Shown piece after piece: positions 22,565 through 35,685 of a stretch of 64,000 nt of DNA. A program made the position numbers and the translations under genes. Location of the stretch: assembly GCA_016858145.1 (NCBI GenBank), contig JAEHOE010000109.1:186001-250000 (forward strand), given 5' to 3'. This DNA comes from Edaphochlamys debaryana (Eukaryota; Chlorophyta; Chlorophyceae; Chlamydomonadales). The number at the start of each line of letters is the position of its first letter. The first letter of the stretch is position 1. A model generated the notes under the pieces. It was given only the letters and a program-made list of their open reading frames with translations. It had not been told where the DNA came from and made no database searches.

Positions 22565-25106
22565 TTTGCTGGCCTTGCTTTTCGCGTAACCTCGTCCCCC
22601 AGTTCCCCTTCCCACCCTCCCCCCCACCCCCCCTCCCAACTTTGAGGGCCCATGTCTTGCACTTTGATCTCCGCTCTTCATTCTGAAAGCGGATGTGGCG
22701 TCGTCTCGGCAAGTTCTGCATGAATACCGGTAAAGCATGGTGTGTGAAATGCACTTCCTATCTCCCCCTGGATGCGGAGCTAGGAGCGAGGGGTGGAGAA
22801 CTCGGAGTGTAACAGGCCAGCCCTGTGATGTTGGGGCGAAGCCCCCTCAGCCGTCCGGGCCGGGACAGGCCGTGTTGGCGTCAGCTTAAAACAGACCCCG
22901 CTTCCTTTGGGCACCATACGGTGAGCTCAGGTCCTCAGGCCTGGTCCCAGGTTCTCAGCTCGGCCTGTCCACAACAGCTTCGCGCAACAAACGTGCCCAG
23001 GTGTCCACTTGTGCTCGGCGTACCCGCTACCAGCCAAGCGGTCAGTAGGACCCTGTCGGCAGCTGCGCGGGGACGCGCCGCCGTGGCTTCACTGCTGGCG
23101 CCAGACACGGCGACCAGCAGACTGTCACTCGGCTAATTGAGGGGTTTGGGAGCTTCAGCCGGGTATGGTTCAGCTGCCAACGGGGCCACTGGCGACGTGA
23201 GCTGCGCACTGACATGTGCTGCCAGCGGGACCCGCAGGCGGGCCCCTGCCGCCGCGCCGGCCGCCGGTGGCGGCGTCTGCGTCGAGGGTGGCCGCAGAGG
23301 CGAGGGCGCAGGCTGGCGGCAGGCTGGCGCCATGTATAGCTCGTCCGGCCGCAGACGCGGTGAGCAGGGTGCTGCGGCGCCTGCCATGGCGCGCTCGGCA
23401 GGCCTCCGGCTGGCAGAACAGCCACGGATGCAGGGCGTGGGCGTGGAGGCCGGTCAGAGTCGTCATGCTTGTCGTCATCCCCTCTTTCAGACAGGTTGGC
23501 GCGTCGCCTTACCGCGCCACTGTCCGCCCATGCGAGCGAAGCCCGCGCATGGCGTGGGTGATGGAGGAGGGCTGGGGCCGGGGCAAAGGGGCCGGGGCCG
23601 GGGCGGCAGGGGGGCGGGTCCCAGTGAGAGGCACCACTGCCATGTGGGTCGGGCCGGCGCCGCCGGAGCATGCCGGGACCCCAGCGGCAGCAGTGGCAGC
23701 GGCGAGAAGGGGGCTGCTTCGCCGCCCTTCCACCTCGCCACCTCGCCGCCGTGACAGCACGGCATGACCGGTACCTCAAGACGGGCGACTCGATCACCGC
23801 TCATTAAGGTGCAACCACGCACCCTCCCCCCCCGAGCCCCTCCCCCACCCCCGTAGTCCTTGCCAGGGAGCGGAATAGGTGCCTGCCATTGTCAGCGGGC
23901 CCAATGTTGCGCGCTGTACCGTAATCCCAATGGCTGGCGCCATTGTTGCCAGCCCGCCAGTCCAGTTCGTTGCCGCGCATTGGCCCCTCCTCGCAGGCCG
24001 CCGTTCCGGTGTCTCCCCGGTGGAATAAGCTTGGCCTGCTGCCTTTGACAGCCTGGACAACTCAGCATGCGCCAAGAGCGCAGAGAGGGTGACCAACACC
24101 ACTACCCACAGTTGACCCCTGCCCAGCACCATCCTAATCCACGCCGCAAGCACCGGACGCGGCTCAGTCCCGGACCCGTCCCCCGCCCCGAACCCAACCA
24201 GACTCATCCTTGGGCGCCCCGAAGAACCGTCCTCTTACAGCAAGAGCCCTGGAGGGCAATGCCGGGGATGCTGGCGTTTCATCAGGCTGTGTGGCACCTA
24301 ACCCTGTCCGCACACACCGTTTGGGCACTGTCGTGAGGGCCTCCACCCCATACGGTCTCCTCGACGCAAGTGCCTGGGTCAACATGGCCTTGGGCATGGT
24401 TTCGCTTCCACCATACTCAACGCTCACCACGTGGTCCTTCGTCCCTCGGGCCTGGGACCGCTAGTGGTTTCAGGCGCCGCGCCGTCCCCCTCCACGCAGG
24501 CCGAACGCGCAGGAGGGGCGCACGGGGTATGCGGTGCTGGACCCCGTTGCTGTCCAACGCCACCGTGGCCCACTCCCAGCAGGCTGACCCTGTTTATCAA
24601 CACTGAACAACCTGGCTTACGTCCGTTGTCTTCGTCCATGTGGGGAAACCGGCAATTGGGTATGCGCGAGGACGCGTGTCATCGCCTGACCATCAAGGCA
24701 ATTCAGGTTGCCTTGCTACGGCTCAAGGTCAAGTAAGGAGGAGCGGCACGCGCTGCAGCTTGGTGATCGACATGTGTGCAACACACGTACGCTCGCAGGC
24801 GCAACGTAGCAAATGTGCATCCTTGCTGTGCGATTGCACAACGCCTAGAGCTGTGCTCGAGCAGCGCGTGTGGCTGTGGATGGCGAGGAAGCTGCGTCGC
24901 GTGAATGGCCGATCCGCCAGGTGCAATTGCGCTGGCACTTGGATAAGCAAGCGCGCGCGACGACCTTCAGGCGTTACACTCCACTTGCGCAAACACAGCA
25001 AAGGGGCGTGGCCAACGACGCCCAAGCCGAATCCTCCTACACAACTGAGCTGACCTGCGCGCGAACGGGGTCCATAGAGGGCTGCGACTAACGTAGACCA
25101 TCTGCA

Positions 25107-28100
25107 ATGCCTGGCGCAGCTGCCGGCTTGCCGCGCGCTGCGGGCACGGCCGCAAGCAAGGCGACGGGCGTGCATTCGGGCCCCAGGAGCTCGCGCCCGG
25201 CGCCTCACTCGCAGGAAAAGCAGAAGCATGTTCGCCGAGGAGTTCGTGCAGACGCGCAGCCGGTTGATCGTGAGGGGTCGGACGGTCGCGAAGCAAGCGG
25301 GGGCTCGCTGCCCGCCGTTGCTCGCAAAACCGTGGCCGTCTCAACACTTGCATCACTGCTTGTGACTTCGGCCACACCCAGCTTCGCGACGGCGTCGGTG
25401 GAGGCAGCAATTCAGGGCACGTCCGCCACGAGCACCAAGCCGGCTGCCCCCGGTAAGCCCGATGTATGGAGGACGACTGCTACTATAGTGACTGGGGTCT
25501 GGGTCGGTGCCATGAACGGGGACGTGCCCGAGCTCAGTCACATGTCCATGTCTAGGGGCTCCTCTCGTGCCACCAGCGCTGGCCGGCCTCGCCTCGCCGC
25601 GCATTGCCCCTTGCACGACACAACACGATCACATCAGCACTGCTAACATTGACCATGAACTGTCTCACCGGCACAACGCCTCCGCCCCCGCCGCCCCCCC
25701 CTCCCCCTCGCCACCGACGCAGGCTCAGGCACGGCCGGCACGTCCTTCCTCTCGGCGCCCCCGGTGGCCGGGCAGGTGAGCAGCCCTGCTGGCCGTCTGG
25801 CCCCCATTGCTCCAGCCCTCATAGCGTGCGGCAGCCGAGCGGGCTCCGCCCCGCCAGGCCAGGCCAAGCTATTCAAGCAGCCGTCCCGGGCACCCCAACC
25901 CCGGCGCACGCTCAACCGCCCACCCGGCCACCCGCCAACCGCCAAACCGCCACCGCAGGACGATCGTGAGCTGGTGGACGAGCTGCTCCGTCAGCTGATT
26001 TCCAACGAGCGCCTGATCGCTCGCCTGGTGCGCAGCGACATGTTCCTGGACCGAATGGCCGCCGATGCGCCTCTGATGTCGGAGCTGGGGCGGCGGAGGG
26101 AGCTGCTGGCGCAGGTGGGGGGAGGTGGAGGGGCTGGAGGGGGGCAGAGGGGGGTGCTGGGTGCGTGCCGGGCTGTGTTTTGGCGCGGCGTGCCGTGTCA
26201 CGCCCGGGTTCGCGGGCGGGCGCTGCTGGCCTGGGCCCCGCGCCGCGGGGTGGGTCGGGGGATGCCGGGTGTGTACACAGGTGTACGGCAGGCACGGTGC
26301 TTGTACGGCGTTCAGGTCGCGGCTGCAGGGTTCGGGCCTCCCTTGCGGGGGCGGAGCAGAGGATCCCGGTGCGGGGTAGGGCGTGCCTGGGAAAGAGAGT
26401 GCGCAGACCCCCGCCTCACACACGCCGCCTCCGCGCCCCCTCCCCTCCCTTGCCAGCTGGCCCCGTTCGGCGAAACGGCGGTGGTGGCCGTAGCGGACGC
26501 AGCGCGTGCCGCCGCCGCCGAGGCCAAGGCGGAGGAGGACGCGGGCTTCACGCCCAAGGCCGTGCCCCCGCCCGTTGCGGTGGTGGCGTCGGCCCCCGGC
26601 GGCACCACCAAGGCCCAGGCAGCGGCGGCGGCCGGCGAGGCGGCGGCGGCGGCGGCGGTGGCGGAGGCGGTGACGGCGGCGCCGACGTCTCTGGTGGTGG
26701 CGGCGGAGCTGCTGGAGGACTGCGAGGAGCTGCTGGCGGCCATGGGTGGGAGGCTGGGGGGATGGGGGGATGGGGGGGTAGAGGGAAGGGGGGTAGAGGG
26801 AAGGGGGGTAGAGGGGACAAGGGGAGGGGGAGGGTGTGGTGCGAGGTCCTGCTGGCAGCCGTGGGTGGGGCAGGGGGGATTTCGAGGAGGAGGAGGGATG
26901 GTGGGATGTGTCTGGTGTTAGAGGGGGCGGTGGAGGTGAGGAGTGGGCGGGGAGGATGTGGAGCGCTTAGGCTAAGGAAGGGCTGGGTGACACAGGCAGG
27001 GAGGCGCAGCCGAGGGCGGCTGGGGCGGCGCCGTGGGGCGGATGCGCGGCCCCGCTGGCGGCCGTGGGTTCGTTTCGGGCGGGGTGAGCAGCGGCGTGCA
27101 GAGACGGACGTGGGGTTGTGAGGTGCACTGACTCCTGGCGAGGGCTGTGTCGAACTGTGAGACACTGGGGCCTAGGAGACACGTGAGTTGAAGGGGGACC
27201 GCCCGGTGAGCCGTGCGCTCGGTCCCCCAACGGCCTGCCCGCTCCAACCCGGCCTCCTGCAGAGGCTGGCACCAGCAACAGCGGCAGTGCGCCCGCCGCC
27301 GTCGTGGCGGCCACGCCCGCGCCTGCGCCGGCGGAGGCCAAGGCTAAGCCGGCGGAGGTGGCGGAGGTGGCGGAGGCCAAGCCCAAGGAGGCCAAGCCCG
27401 TGGCGGAGGTGGCGGAGGCCCCTGCCGCCGCGGCCAAGGCGGAGGCGAAGGCCGAGGCGCCCGCAGCGGTGCCCGTGGCTGAGCTGGCGGAGGCCCCGGC
27501 GGCCAAGAAGGACTCCTCCCGGTGAGCGTTGCATTGTGTGCGCCAACGCGTGTGTGTGCCGTACTTGTGCGCCGTACTTGTCCTGAACACACGTCAGTAT
27601 GATTGCGGCGAGAGCTCAAGCTCCGCGGACCCCTATCTCTACTGTACCTTTCTACTTTACCACACACCCGAACCCAACCTGCCCCGCACCCACGCCCAAC
27701 GCAGCGGCGAGGACGGCCCCCTGCCGCTGGACGCCACTGCGTCGGCGGAGGCTCCCAAGCCCCTGGCGCCGCCGGCGGCCTCGGTGCTGGCGGCGGCGGT
27801 GCCCCTGGTCAACACGTCCTTCGTGGAGGGTGGGTTCGCGACGCAGGGTGGGTGGCGGGGCCGGGGTGGGCCCGTGATTGCAGGGTGGTGGAAGCAGGGT
27901 GGGTGGGTGGGGGGCTGGGCGAGCGCGCACGGCCGGGTGGGGTGTGTGGTGGAAGCAACGTGGGCAGCGGGGGGAGGCGTGCTGGGTAGTGGGGTCGACC
28001 AGGCGAGGCGGGAAGCGAAGGCAGGGGGTTGCGGACCGCTGCACACACCGATGTGGGTCGGAGGGCTCCTGCCAGGGCCTGGGGTCCTTCTCAGTGCAGT

Positions 28101-31100
28101 GCGGAGGCAGGGCGCGGGTTTTGGTGCAGGCCCTCACCCGCTCCCTCTCCCTCATTCCCCCCCAGGCGCTGTTCGGGAGGCCGAAAAGGTGGTGTCTCAG
28201 GCGGCTGACGATGGGCCCGAGCCCCTGTCAGCGGTGCAGGTGGGGCGGGGGGGATAGGCGGGGCGCGGGTGGGAGGGGGGAAAGAGGAAACGTGTGTGAG
28301 GGGCATGTGTGTTTGGGCGGCAGCATTTCAGAGCAGAACTGGGGCTTAGTTCAGGCTCAAGAGGCCTCGCAAGGGCGGAGCGAGAGTGAGGCACGCGGCG
28401 AGGCGGGGGCAGCCCGTTGGGGCCCGCGGTGCCGGTCCGCGGGTCTGCATCACGGGGGCATGCACTCGCGTGCTGCTTGGGGAGGGGCAGGCGCCTGAAG
28501 CGCCGCCCCGCATCTATGGCGAAGAGTGTTGAGTGATCTCGGCAGCACTGGTGGACCTGGTCGCCTCAGCCGCACCAAGGAATTCGTCATCACATGTAGC
28601 AAGCTCTCGACTGCATGGGCCAACAGACCGCTCTGACCCTCCCCTCCGCCAGGCCGCCCTCACGGCCGTCTACAATCTGGCTGAGGCCCCGGCGGCCGAG
28701 GCTGCCGCCGTGGCCAAGCCGTACGGCAAGCCCGTGACGGCGGCGGCGGTCATTGCTGACGTGGCGGCGGCCGCGGCGGCGGAGGCGGAGCAGTCGTCCG
28801 GGGCCGTGGCGGTGGCACAGCAGGTGGGGGCGGAGGGGGCTGCCGGGTGTGTATGGCACGTGGGGGGGTCCGCGGTGGGGCCGCGGTGGGGCCTGTAGCC
28901 TATCCCGGTTGCGTTTGGTGGTGGCACAATAACACACTGGCTGCCCCTCCCTTCGCTCTCCAATACTCCGAAGACCACCCCCCTGCCCCGGCTTCCCTGG
29001 CGTCGGCGCGATCCCGCTCAGCAACCAACACCCCCCTTCCCTTGCCCCCTAGGCCGTGGAGGACATGATGGCGGCAATGGAGGACCTCTCCAACGCAGCG
29101 GTGGGCGCAGGGGGCGGGGCAGGGGGGTCAGGGTCGTGAGCGGGAGCGTGGACCGGAGGGCAGCGGCTTGCGAGCGGGCTTCAGCCGTCGGGGCCTTTCA
29201 CGGGCGGTGGGCGGGCAGGACTGGGCCGAGGGGATGGCTGGGGCGCTGCAAGGCCGAGTGGGGTGGGGTGCACGCGGGCGCGTGGGGCAGCACGGCAGGG
29301 GAGCACGGTGGCGCGAACGGTAGTCCCACGAGCCTGTTGGATAGTCAGCAGACGAGCTTGGTATGCTGTAGTCTGTTGTCCGAACGGGAGCTCGTCCTTG
29401 GGATCTCGTCCTCACGCGTGCCCGCGTGCCCCGTCGTACGCGCGTAGGTGGAGGCGGTGGAGGCGGCGGCTGCCGTGGAGGCGGCGGAGGGGGTTGCTGG
29501 CGGCGCCAAGGCCGCCGACGGCCCCTTCTCCTCGCCGGCCAAGGTGGCGGCGGCGGCGGAGGCGGCGGCGGTGGTGACTAAGGCCGCCGAGATGGACTCG
29601 CTGGCGGTTGCGGATCTGGCGGTTGCCGTGTCCGACATGGCGGCGGCGGTGGTTGAGATTGCTGACGCGGCGGCGGCGGCGGTGCCCGCGGCGGCGGCGG
29701 CCGTGGAGACGGCGGAGGCGGTCAACTCCTCCGCTCCGGCGGTGGCGGAGGCTGTCGATGTGGGTCACGTGGGCTTGGGCTGGGTGGGGTGGGGTGGGGT
29801 CCGTAATGGGTGTCCACAAGGGCTGCTGTCGCTTTGCTGGCAGCGGCGGCGGATGGCAAACCCTTGAGTGCGTTGAGGGGGAGGTAGCGGGATCGTGGCA
29901 CGGCTCCTGAGCGACCTCGCAAGCGACCTCTTCCCGTCATCCGCACGAGCATCGCAAGCACGCAGCTACCCTTGTGAGTTGTGACGAGGCAAACCCTCGG
30001 CCCGGCCATGCCCCTGCGCCCTCTCCAAACCTCCTCCACCCCCCCTCCCTTCCCCTCCCCTTCCCCTTTCCCTTTGCCCTCCCCAGGAGCTGCCCACCAC
30101 CCAGGAGGCCGCCAACCTGGTGGCGGAGGCGGACGCTGTCGAGGTGATCGCCACCGCCGTCGCCGACCGGGCCGACGCGGCGGCGGAGGCGGCGGAGGTT
30201 GCGCTGGAGGCGGCGGAGAAGGCCGAGGCGGCGGCGGAGCTGGCGGCGGACAGCGGCAGGGCCGCCGACGCCCGCTCCGCCAAGGACGCACTGCTGGTGG
30301 CGGCCAAGGCGGCGCGCGAGGCGGCGGCGGCGCCAACCGTCGAGCTGGAGACGCTGGCTGACGTGGCGCGTGACGTGGCGGACGTGAGTCATGGCGCACG
30401 GGCGGGGCGGGCGGGGCTGCCGGCATGCGTATGGCTGAGGTGGCGCGAGGGACGCTGACGTGGCTCGGAGTACCGCGGACGCGGTCAGTTGGATCATGAC
30501 CTCTGATCTGGTTTGCACTTGGAACCCGAATCCAGGTGGCCGCGGAGGTGGCGGAGCTGGCCGCTAACAACGCCAAGGCCGCCGAGGCGGCGGCCGCCAC
30601 CGTCGCCGCCATGGCGCCGCCGGGAAAGCCCGTGCCGGTGGGTGGCTGCCGGGGTCGGCGGGGCCGCCTCTACGGCCACTTGCCCGTTCTTGTCGTAGCT
30701 GCCGCATAAGCCGTTTGTACCGGCGATGCGGAGGGACCTGGGGGATTCCGCGCGTGCTGCACGTCGACTGCTTCGCGGCATGGCGGTTTGAGCCGGGGAG
30801 GCAAGAGACATGGCCCTGTCGTGCTCCAATGTCGTGGGCTGAGCCCTAACCGTGCTGTGCCCCGGCCTGCGCAACCCGCCCCCTTCCAAGCAGACCAAGG
30901 GCCCCGAGGCCACCGCCTTTGAGGAGCTCAAGATGGAGGCCGCAGAGACCGCCGCGGCGGCTGCGGCGGCGCAGGTGGTGGCGGACGATGCGCAGGTGGG
31001 CACCAGAGCGCAGCGGCCCGTTTAGATGTCGTGCTGGGATGTCGTACCGGTGTGTCGTAGTGATTTCCGAAGGGGGGCCTGCGGCAGGGATGGAGGTGCG

Positions 31101-34014
31101 GGCTGTGGGTTTAGGCGGTGGCGGATGATGCGCCGGGGTGGGCCGGAGGACTGCATGTGGTTGCAGTCGTTCGCGACTCATCGGAATGCGTTGGGCTGGG
31201 GTGGGGTACAGCAATGATTCATGGGCCTGCGCGGCTGTCGGGCCGCGGAAGGTGCCCATGCCTTGGGCCGCAGCACGCGGGGCCATGTGTGTGTTCGTTG
31301 CCGCTGTCCCTCGAAGCGCTGCCCTTCAGTTCACAGCCAAGGCGCAATCGCTGACGACCGCTGTGCCCCTGCCCTTGTCTGCTGCCCCCCTCACAGGCCA
31401 TCGCGGAGGCCGCCAAGACCGCCGCTGCGGTGGTGGCAGAGCTCGCTGGCCAGGTGCGATCCGAGTGCGGTACACAGTACAGTACAGTTTGGGTTCGGGC
31501 TTTGGCTTTAAAGTCACGGGGCTGGTTGTGAGCTTTGGGTGAAGCTTTGGGGTTCGATGTCTGTGCCAGGTGGGTGGCAGGAACACCGGGTTCGTAGCAT
31601 GTGCATGGCGGTGGTGGAGTCAGTCGAGGCTGCGAGGATGCAATCCGAGAGGCTGGTGTGGGCGTTGGGGGTTGGGACTCTTTCTGCGGGCGGGCTGGGC
31701 CGTCACGGCCGGGCTCGGGAAGTTGCCCCCTTACAGGTCACGTGGGCCAACAGGACGTGTGTCAAGCTCACAGGCGTTTACCTGTATCCTCAAACCCGCT
31801 ACTGTGCCTGGCGCCCGCCCGCCCCAGGAGCCGGCCGTGGAGGAGGAGGAGGCGCCGGCGCCGGCCAAGGCCGTGGTGGCCAAGGCCGAGGCCAAGGCGG
31901 CGCCCAAGGTGGAGGAGGAGGAGGACGACATCGCCCTGCCCGTGCCGTCGTTCAGGTGCGATAGCGCTGGTTGGCTGCCCGCGGGCTTTAGGGGGTGGCG
32001 TGGACGTGCAACTGACTGATGTATGAAGGTTTGGAGATGAGTTGGGGTATTGGCGTCTGGCCAAAAGAGCTAAGCATTCCGAAGCAGCGTGGGCTCAATT
32101 GTTAGAGCAGCTGCTGCCTCTCCCGTCCTTCTTGCTGTGCACTTGGCGCTCGGCATTGCCTGCCTTGTTTGCCTCAAGCCATGGCTCTGACCGCGGTGCT
32201 CCCAACCCTGCCCCGCAGCTTCTTCGGCGCTGCCAAGGTCGCGGAGCCCCCGGCGGCCCCGGCTGTCGTGGCGGCGCCCGCAGCCTCTGGCGCCAAGGCG
32301 GAGGCTGACGACAAGGCCGCCGCCGCGGAGGCCAAGGCCAAGGCGGCGGAGGCCAAGGCGGCGGAGGCCAAGGCGGCGGAGGCCAAGGCGGCGGAGGCCA
32401 AGGCGGCCGAGGAGAAGGCCGCCGCTGAGGCTAAGGCCAAGGCGGAAGCCGAGGCGAAGGCCAAGGCGGAAGCCAAGGCTAAGGCCGAGGCGGAAGCCAA
32501 GGCTAAGGCCGAGGCGGAAGCCAAGGCTAAGGCCGAGGCGGAAGCCAAGGCTAAGGCGGAGGCCGAGACCAAGGCGAAGGCGGAGGCGGAGGCCAAGGCG
32601 GCGGAGGCCAAGGCGGCGGAGGAGAAGGCTGCTGCCGAGGCCAAGGCCAAGGCAGAGGCAGAGGCCAAGGCCAAGGCGGCGGAGGCGGAAGCAAAGGCAG
32701 CGGAGGAGAAGGCCGCCGCTGAGGCCAAGGCAGAAGCCGAGGCTAAGGCCAAGGCGGCGGAGGCGGAAGCCAAGGCCAAGGCGGAGGCCGAGGCTAAGGC
32801 AGCGGAGGCTAAGGCGGCGGAGGCCAAGGCAGCGGAGGCCAAGGCGGCAGAGGAGAAGGCCGCCGCTGAGGCCAAGGCAGAAGCCGAGGCGAAGGCCAAG
32901 GCGGCGGAGGCGGAAGCCAAGGCCAAGGCGGAGGCCGAGGCTAAGGCAGCGGAGGCTAAGGCAGCGGAGGAGAAGGCCGCTGCTGAGACCAAGGCCAAGG
33001 CGGAGGCCGAGGCTAAGGCAGCGGAGGCCAAGGCGGCGGAGGCCAAGGCGGCAGAGGAGAAGGCCGCCGCTGAGGCCAAGGCAGAAGCCGAGGCGAAGGC
33101 GAAGGCAGAGGCTGAGGCGAAGGCGAAGGCAGAGGCTGAGGCGAAGGCGGCTGAGGCCAAGGCCGCTGCTGAGGCCAAGGCAAAGGCCGAGGCGGCGGAG
33201 GCGAAGGCGGCAGCAGAGGCGAAGGCGGCCGCCGAGGCGAAGGCCAAGGCGGAGGCGGAGGCCAAGGCCGCTGAGGCTAAGGCCAAGGCGGCCGAGGAGA
33301 AGGCTCCGGTGACGGCTGAGTTCAAGGCGGAGGCGCCCGCCGCCTCAACGTCCGCCCCCGCACCGGCGCCCGCACTCAAGGCCGAGGCGCCTAAGGTCGA
33401 GGCACCTAAGGCTGAGGCACCTAAGGCCTCCTCCTCCTCCTCGGACGCAAAGCCCGCCGCCGGCAACGAGGCCAAGGCCAAGGAGGCCAAGAGCTCGAAC
33501 GAGAAGCTGCAGGAGGTTGCGCCCGAGTTGATTGGCGCCACGGTGCTGATCGCTGCGGCGGTGCTGGGCCCCAAGTACTACCGGGACGTGGTGGAGCCGG
33601 AGCTGGAGGCGGAGAAGGTGGGGAGCGGGGGAGAGAGAGGGGAGGGGAGGGGGTGTTTGTTGGGGAGGGGAGGGGAAGGAGGGTGAGGCGAGGGAAAGGA
33701 CAGACAGATTGAGGCTGGGAGGAGGTGCGGTGCAGGGGCGGGGGGCCATGGCGGGCAGCCAGCCAAGGGGAACTCGGCGGAAAGAGGCCCAGGCGGGCGG
33801 CGGGCAGCAGGCAGCAGGCTTGCCGCTGTCCCCTTGGGCCCGGGCCTGGCCATGCCATTGAACTCACAGCGCCCCGCCCTTCTGGCCCACCGTCCCTGGT
33901 CCCCCGCTGCAGGTCCGCAAGCGGGTGCAGGAGCAGCGCGAGGCCGAGCTGCGGCGTGCGGCGCGTGAGGCGCTGCTGCAGCGCGCGCGCGACAACGCCT
34001 CGCGCCGGCGGTGA
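25107..34014 (+). CDS. Alanine-rich, probably plastid-targeted protein with C-terminal membrane segment (about 1339 aa, 17 exons)
   Basis: Exons: 25107-25452, 25723-25775, 25959-26114, 26457-26745, 27263-27521, 27705-27829, 28166-28239, 28653-28823, 29053-29100, 29448-29759, 30087-30383, 30536-30637, 30894-30995, 31397-31453, 31828-31955, 32219-33617 and 33913-34014. All have GT-AG borders and matching phases; the sum is 4020 nt. Residues 1-50 look like a plastid transit peptide (VRRGVRADA). Residues 75-96 form a hydrophobic stretch ending in an FATA cleavage-like motif, as in lumen-targeting signals. A conserved-looking helical module follows (about residues 134-185, containing ELVDELLRQLISNERLIARL). 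The bulk is Ala/Glu/Lys/Val helices. Exon 16 is a long TolA-like KAEAEAKA repeat. A membrane segment (LIGATVLIAAAVLG, about 1275-1290) and a basic tail rich in RR/RE end the protein. The family is not recognised. Location in the thylakoid or inner envelope is inference. Confidence 0.75.
26755..26830 (+). repeat. G-rich intronic repeat in the Ala-rich gene
   Basis: Intron 4 begins with runs such as gggggatgggggg, followed by three tandem copies of gtagagggaagggg. The runs of four or more G could form G-quadruplexes. It lies wholly inside the intron. Confidence 0.6.
32299..33300 (+). repeat. Degenerate KAEAEAKA coding repeat
   Basis: About 1 kb of exon 16 of the Ala-rich gene consists of variants of aaggcggaggccgaggct and gcggaggccaaggcg, coding for alternating Lys/Ala/Glu. 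Near-identical blocks of 60-120 bp recur (for example 32700-32800 and 32860-32960). This indicates expansion by unequal exchange. The product should be a long charged helix. Confidence 0.85.
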
Positions 34015-35685
34015 GCCGCCGACTGAGGCTGAGGCGGCGCCTGAGCCAACACCGCCTGAGCCCGCAATCTGCGTGAGCAGCGCTGGCACCGGGCAGGGCA
34101 GGGGCACCGCTGGGGCGCTGAGGGGAGCCTGAGCCTTCCGTGGGCGCTAGCGGCGGCGCCGCGCGGGCAGCGCTGTGGGCGCTCCGCCGGGGCGAGGCGT
34201 AGGCTACATCCAGTGCTTTGCATCTGCAGAGCAAGCGCCCCAGCGCGCAGGTTGGTCCGGGCGCTGACGTGAGGCGCGATGGCGGACTCAGGGCCCCGCT
34301 CGGGCTGAGGATTGCCAGGCAGGGTGTTGGGAGCCAGGAGGTTTCGGGTTCCGCGCCGAGCCTTGCCTTGGAAGGTCTCGTGGCTTGGCAGCGAACCACA
34401 ATAAACTGAGAGAGTGAGAGCTTGGGACGCCGGGTGCAAGTCAGGGCGGGCCTGGTGCGGACCCGCGCATGCGTTGGGTGAGGTGGCATGAGTGCGGGGA
34501 GTCGAGAAGAGTTCATCTGGACTGGCAATACGTGGGGACCATTCGTGCGTTTGCAGCGGTTCGGTGCACGTCTGAAGTGAAGCATGACCGGAGAGGTTGA
34601 CGCCTGTTGACGGTTGGGGTTGGGAGTTGTGTGGGTCGGTGCGGAGTGGTGTTGCGGCTGTGGTTGTGTTCCTTGCAGTGGAGGATGGATGCTTGAAGGA
34701 AGAGGCAGAAGACGGATACTTCATTGTAGCTGGGCGCGGGGCCACATGCCCTATGCGCAGCGGGGGGCGGGGCATTGGGTGGTCAATGGCATGGCTCGTG
34801 CGATTCAGGGGCTCGCGTAGGGGCTTGCTGCAGGCAGGGGTGCGGGTTCGGAGCCAGTACAGCGAGTGATGACGGCTGAGAACGGTAGATCGGATGTTTG
34901 AACAGGCGTAGGTTTTGCTCGTGTGAATTGCGGTGCACTTGCGCGCCAGTTTTGATGTGAGAGGCGGCCAGCACTGCTGCTGCCTGAAGCCTGGGTGAGA
35001 GGCAACTCGAGAGTAATGGCTGAAGTACGGATGCTGCTGCGCAGACTAAGCGTGGGAGACGGTGTGAGCAGGGTCGAGCACGCGGAATGCTTTGCGGCCT
35101 ATTACAACTCAATCCGAGCTGTCTATGCCTCATGACACCCGCCTGCTCCAGTGCCCTTAGAACTGCGCAGCAATGCCAGAGAGCTGCGAGTAAGCACATG
35201 CCCGCATCCCGCATCCATCCAATTTGCGTTCCCTTTCGTTCCTCCACCTTCGTCCACGCGTCTGCAGCTCAGCAAGGACCCCTGCACAGAGCTCAGGCGA
35301 CCGCCCACAACCTTCTCCCCTCCACGTGTTCGCACAGCATATGCTGCCTCCTCAATCCACGCTTTCGTCCATAGTACATGTGGCTCTGGTGAGCGCACGT
35401 GCCACCGCCGTGCGCGCTGCTTCAAGCGGCCGCGGCCCGTAGCGCTCCCTCGTCACTCCATCAACGTCGCCCTCCCCACATTACGCCCCTCCTCCGCGTC
35501 CACCTCGCTCAGGCCGTCCCCACGCTCAAGCTCGCCCTCTGAAGGGGAGTGAGCGCGCCTACCCGCCCCCAAAACTGTGCCTGGCGCAACCTCCAACTGG
35601 GCATTGCACTGTCAGCCAAATGCCGCGCACGCCGTGCGCCTTGCTGTCTGGTAATGTCGTACAGATCTGCTCCGTACGGAAGTGC
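34015..35685. other. Convergent intergenic region between Ala-rich gene and ferredoxin
   Basis: Both neighbours end here, so it should hold two 3' UTRs. No coding signal is visible. I found a TGTAA for the ferredoxin side (35102-35106, minus) but none on the plus strand after the Ala-rich stop. Confidence 0.6.
35102..35106 (-). terminator. Likely polyadenylation signal (TGTAA) of the ferredoxin gene
   Basis: The minus strand reads TGTAA about 580 bp past the ferredoxin stop codon. TGTAA is the usual polyadenylation motif in Chlamydomonas-group algae, and the distance suits their 3' UTRs. Confidence 0.55.

Larger units (their letters stand above)
16810..25106. other. 8.3-kb gene-poor interval
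   Basis: No ORF here shows a recognisable domain or a set of in-phase exons. It includes the promoter side of the TAZ-finger gene (left), the promoter side of the Ala-rich gene (right), a second copy of the dispersed GC-hairpin element, a C-rich low-complexity block, and a TIR-bounded element. ORFs in the C-rich block are explained by base composition. Confidence 0.6.

Noticed and set aside
23042..23797. Overlapping 150-250 codon ORFs on both strands
   Set aside because: GC-driven open frames with no recognisable motif. No frame stands out and no consistent splice set could be built.
32080..32130. tRNA D-arm-like string gggctcaattgttagagcag
   Set aside because: No T-arm GTTC sequence, acceptor stem or anticodon arm follows. 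It lies in an intron of the Ala-rich gene.
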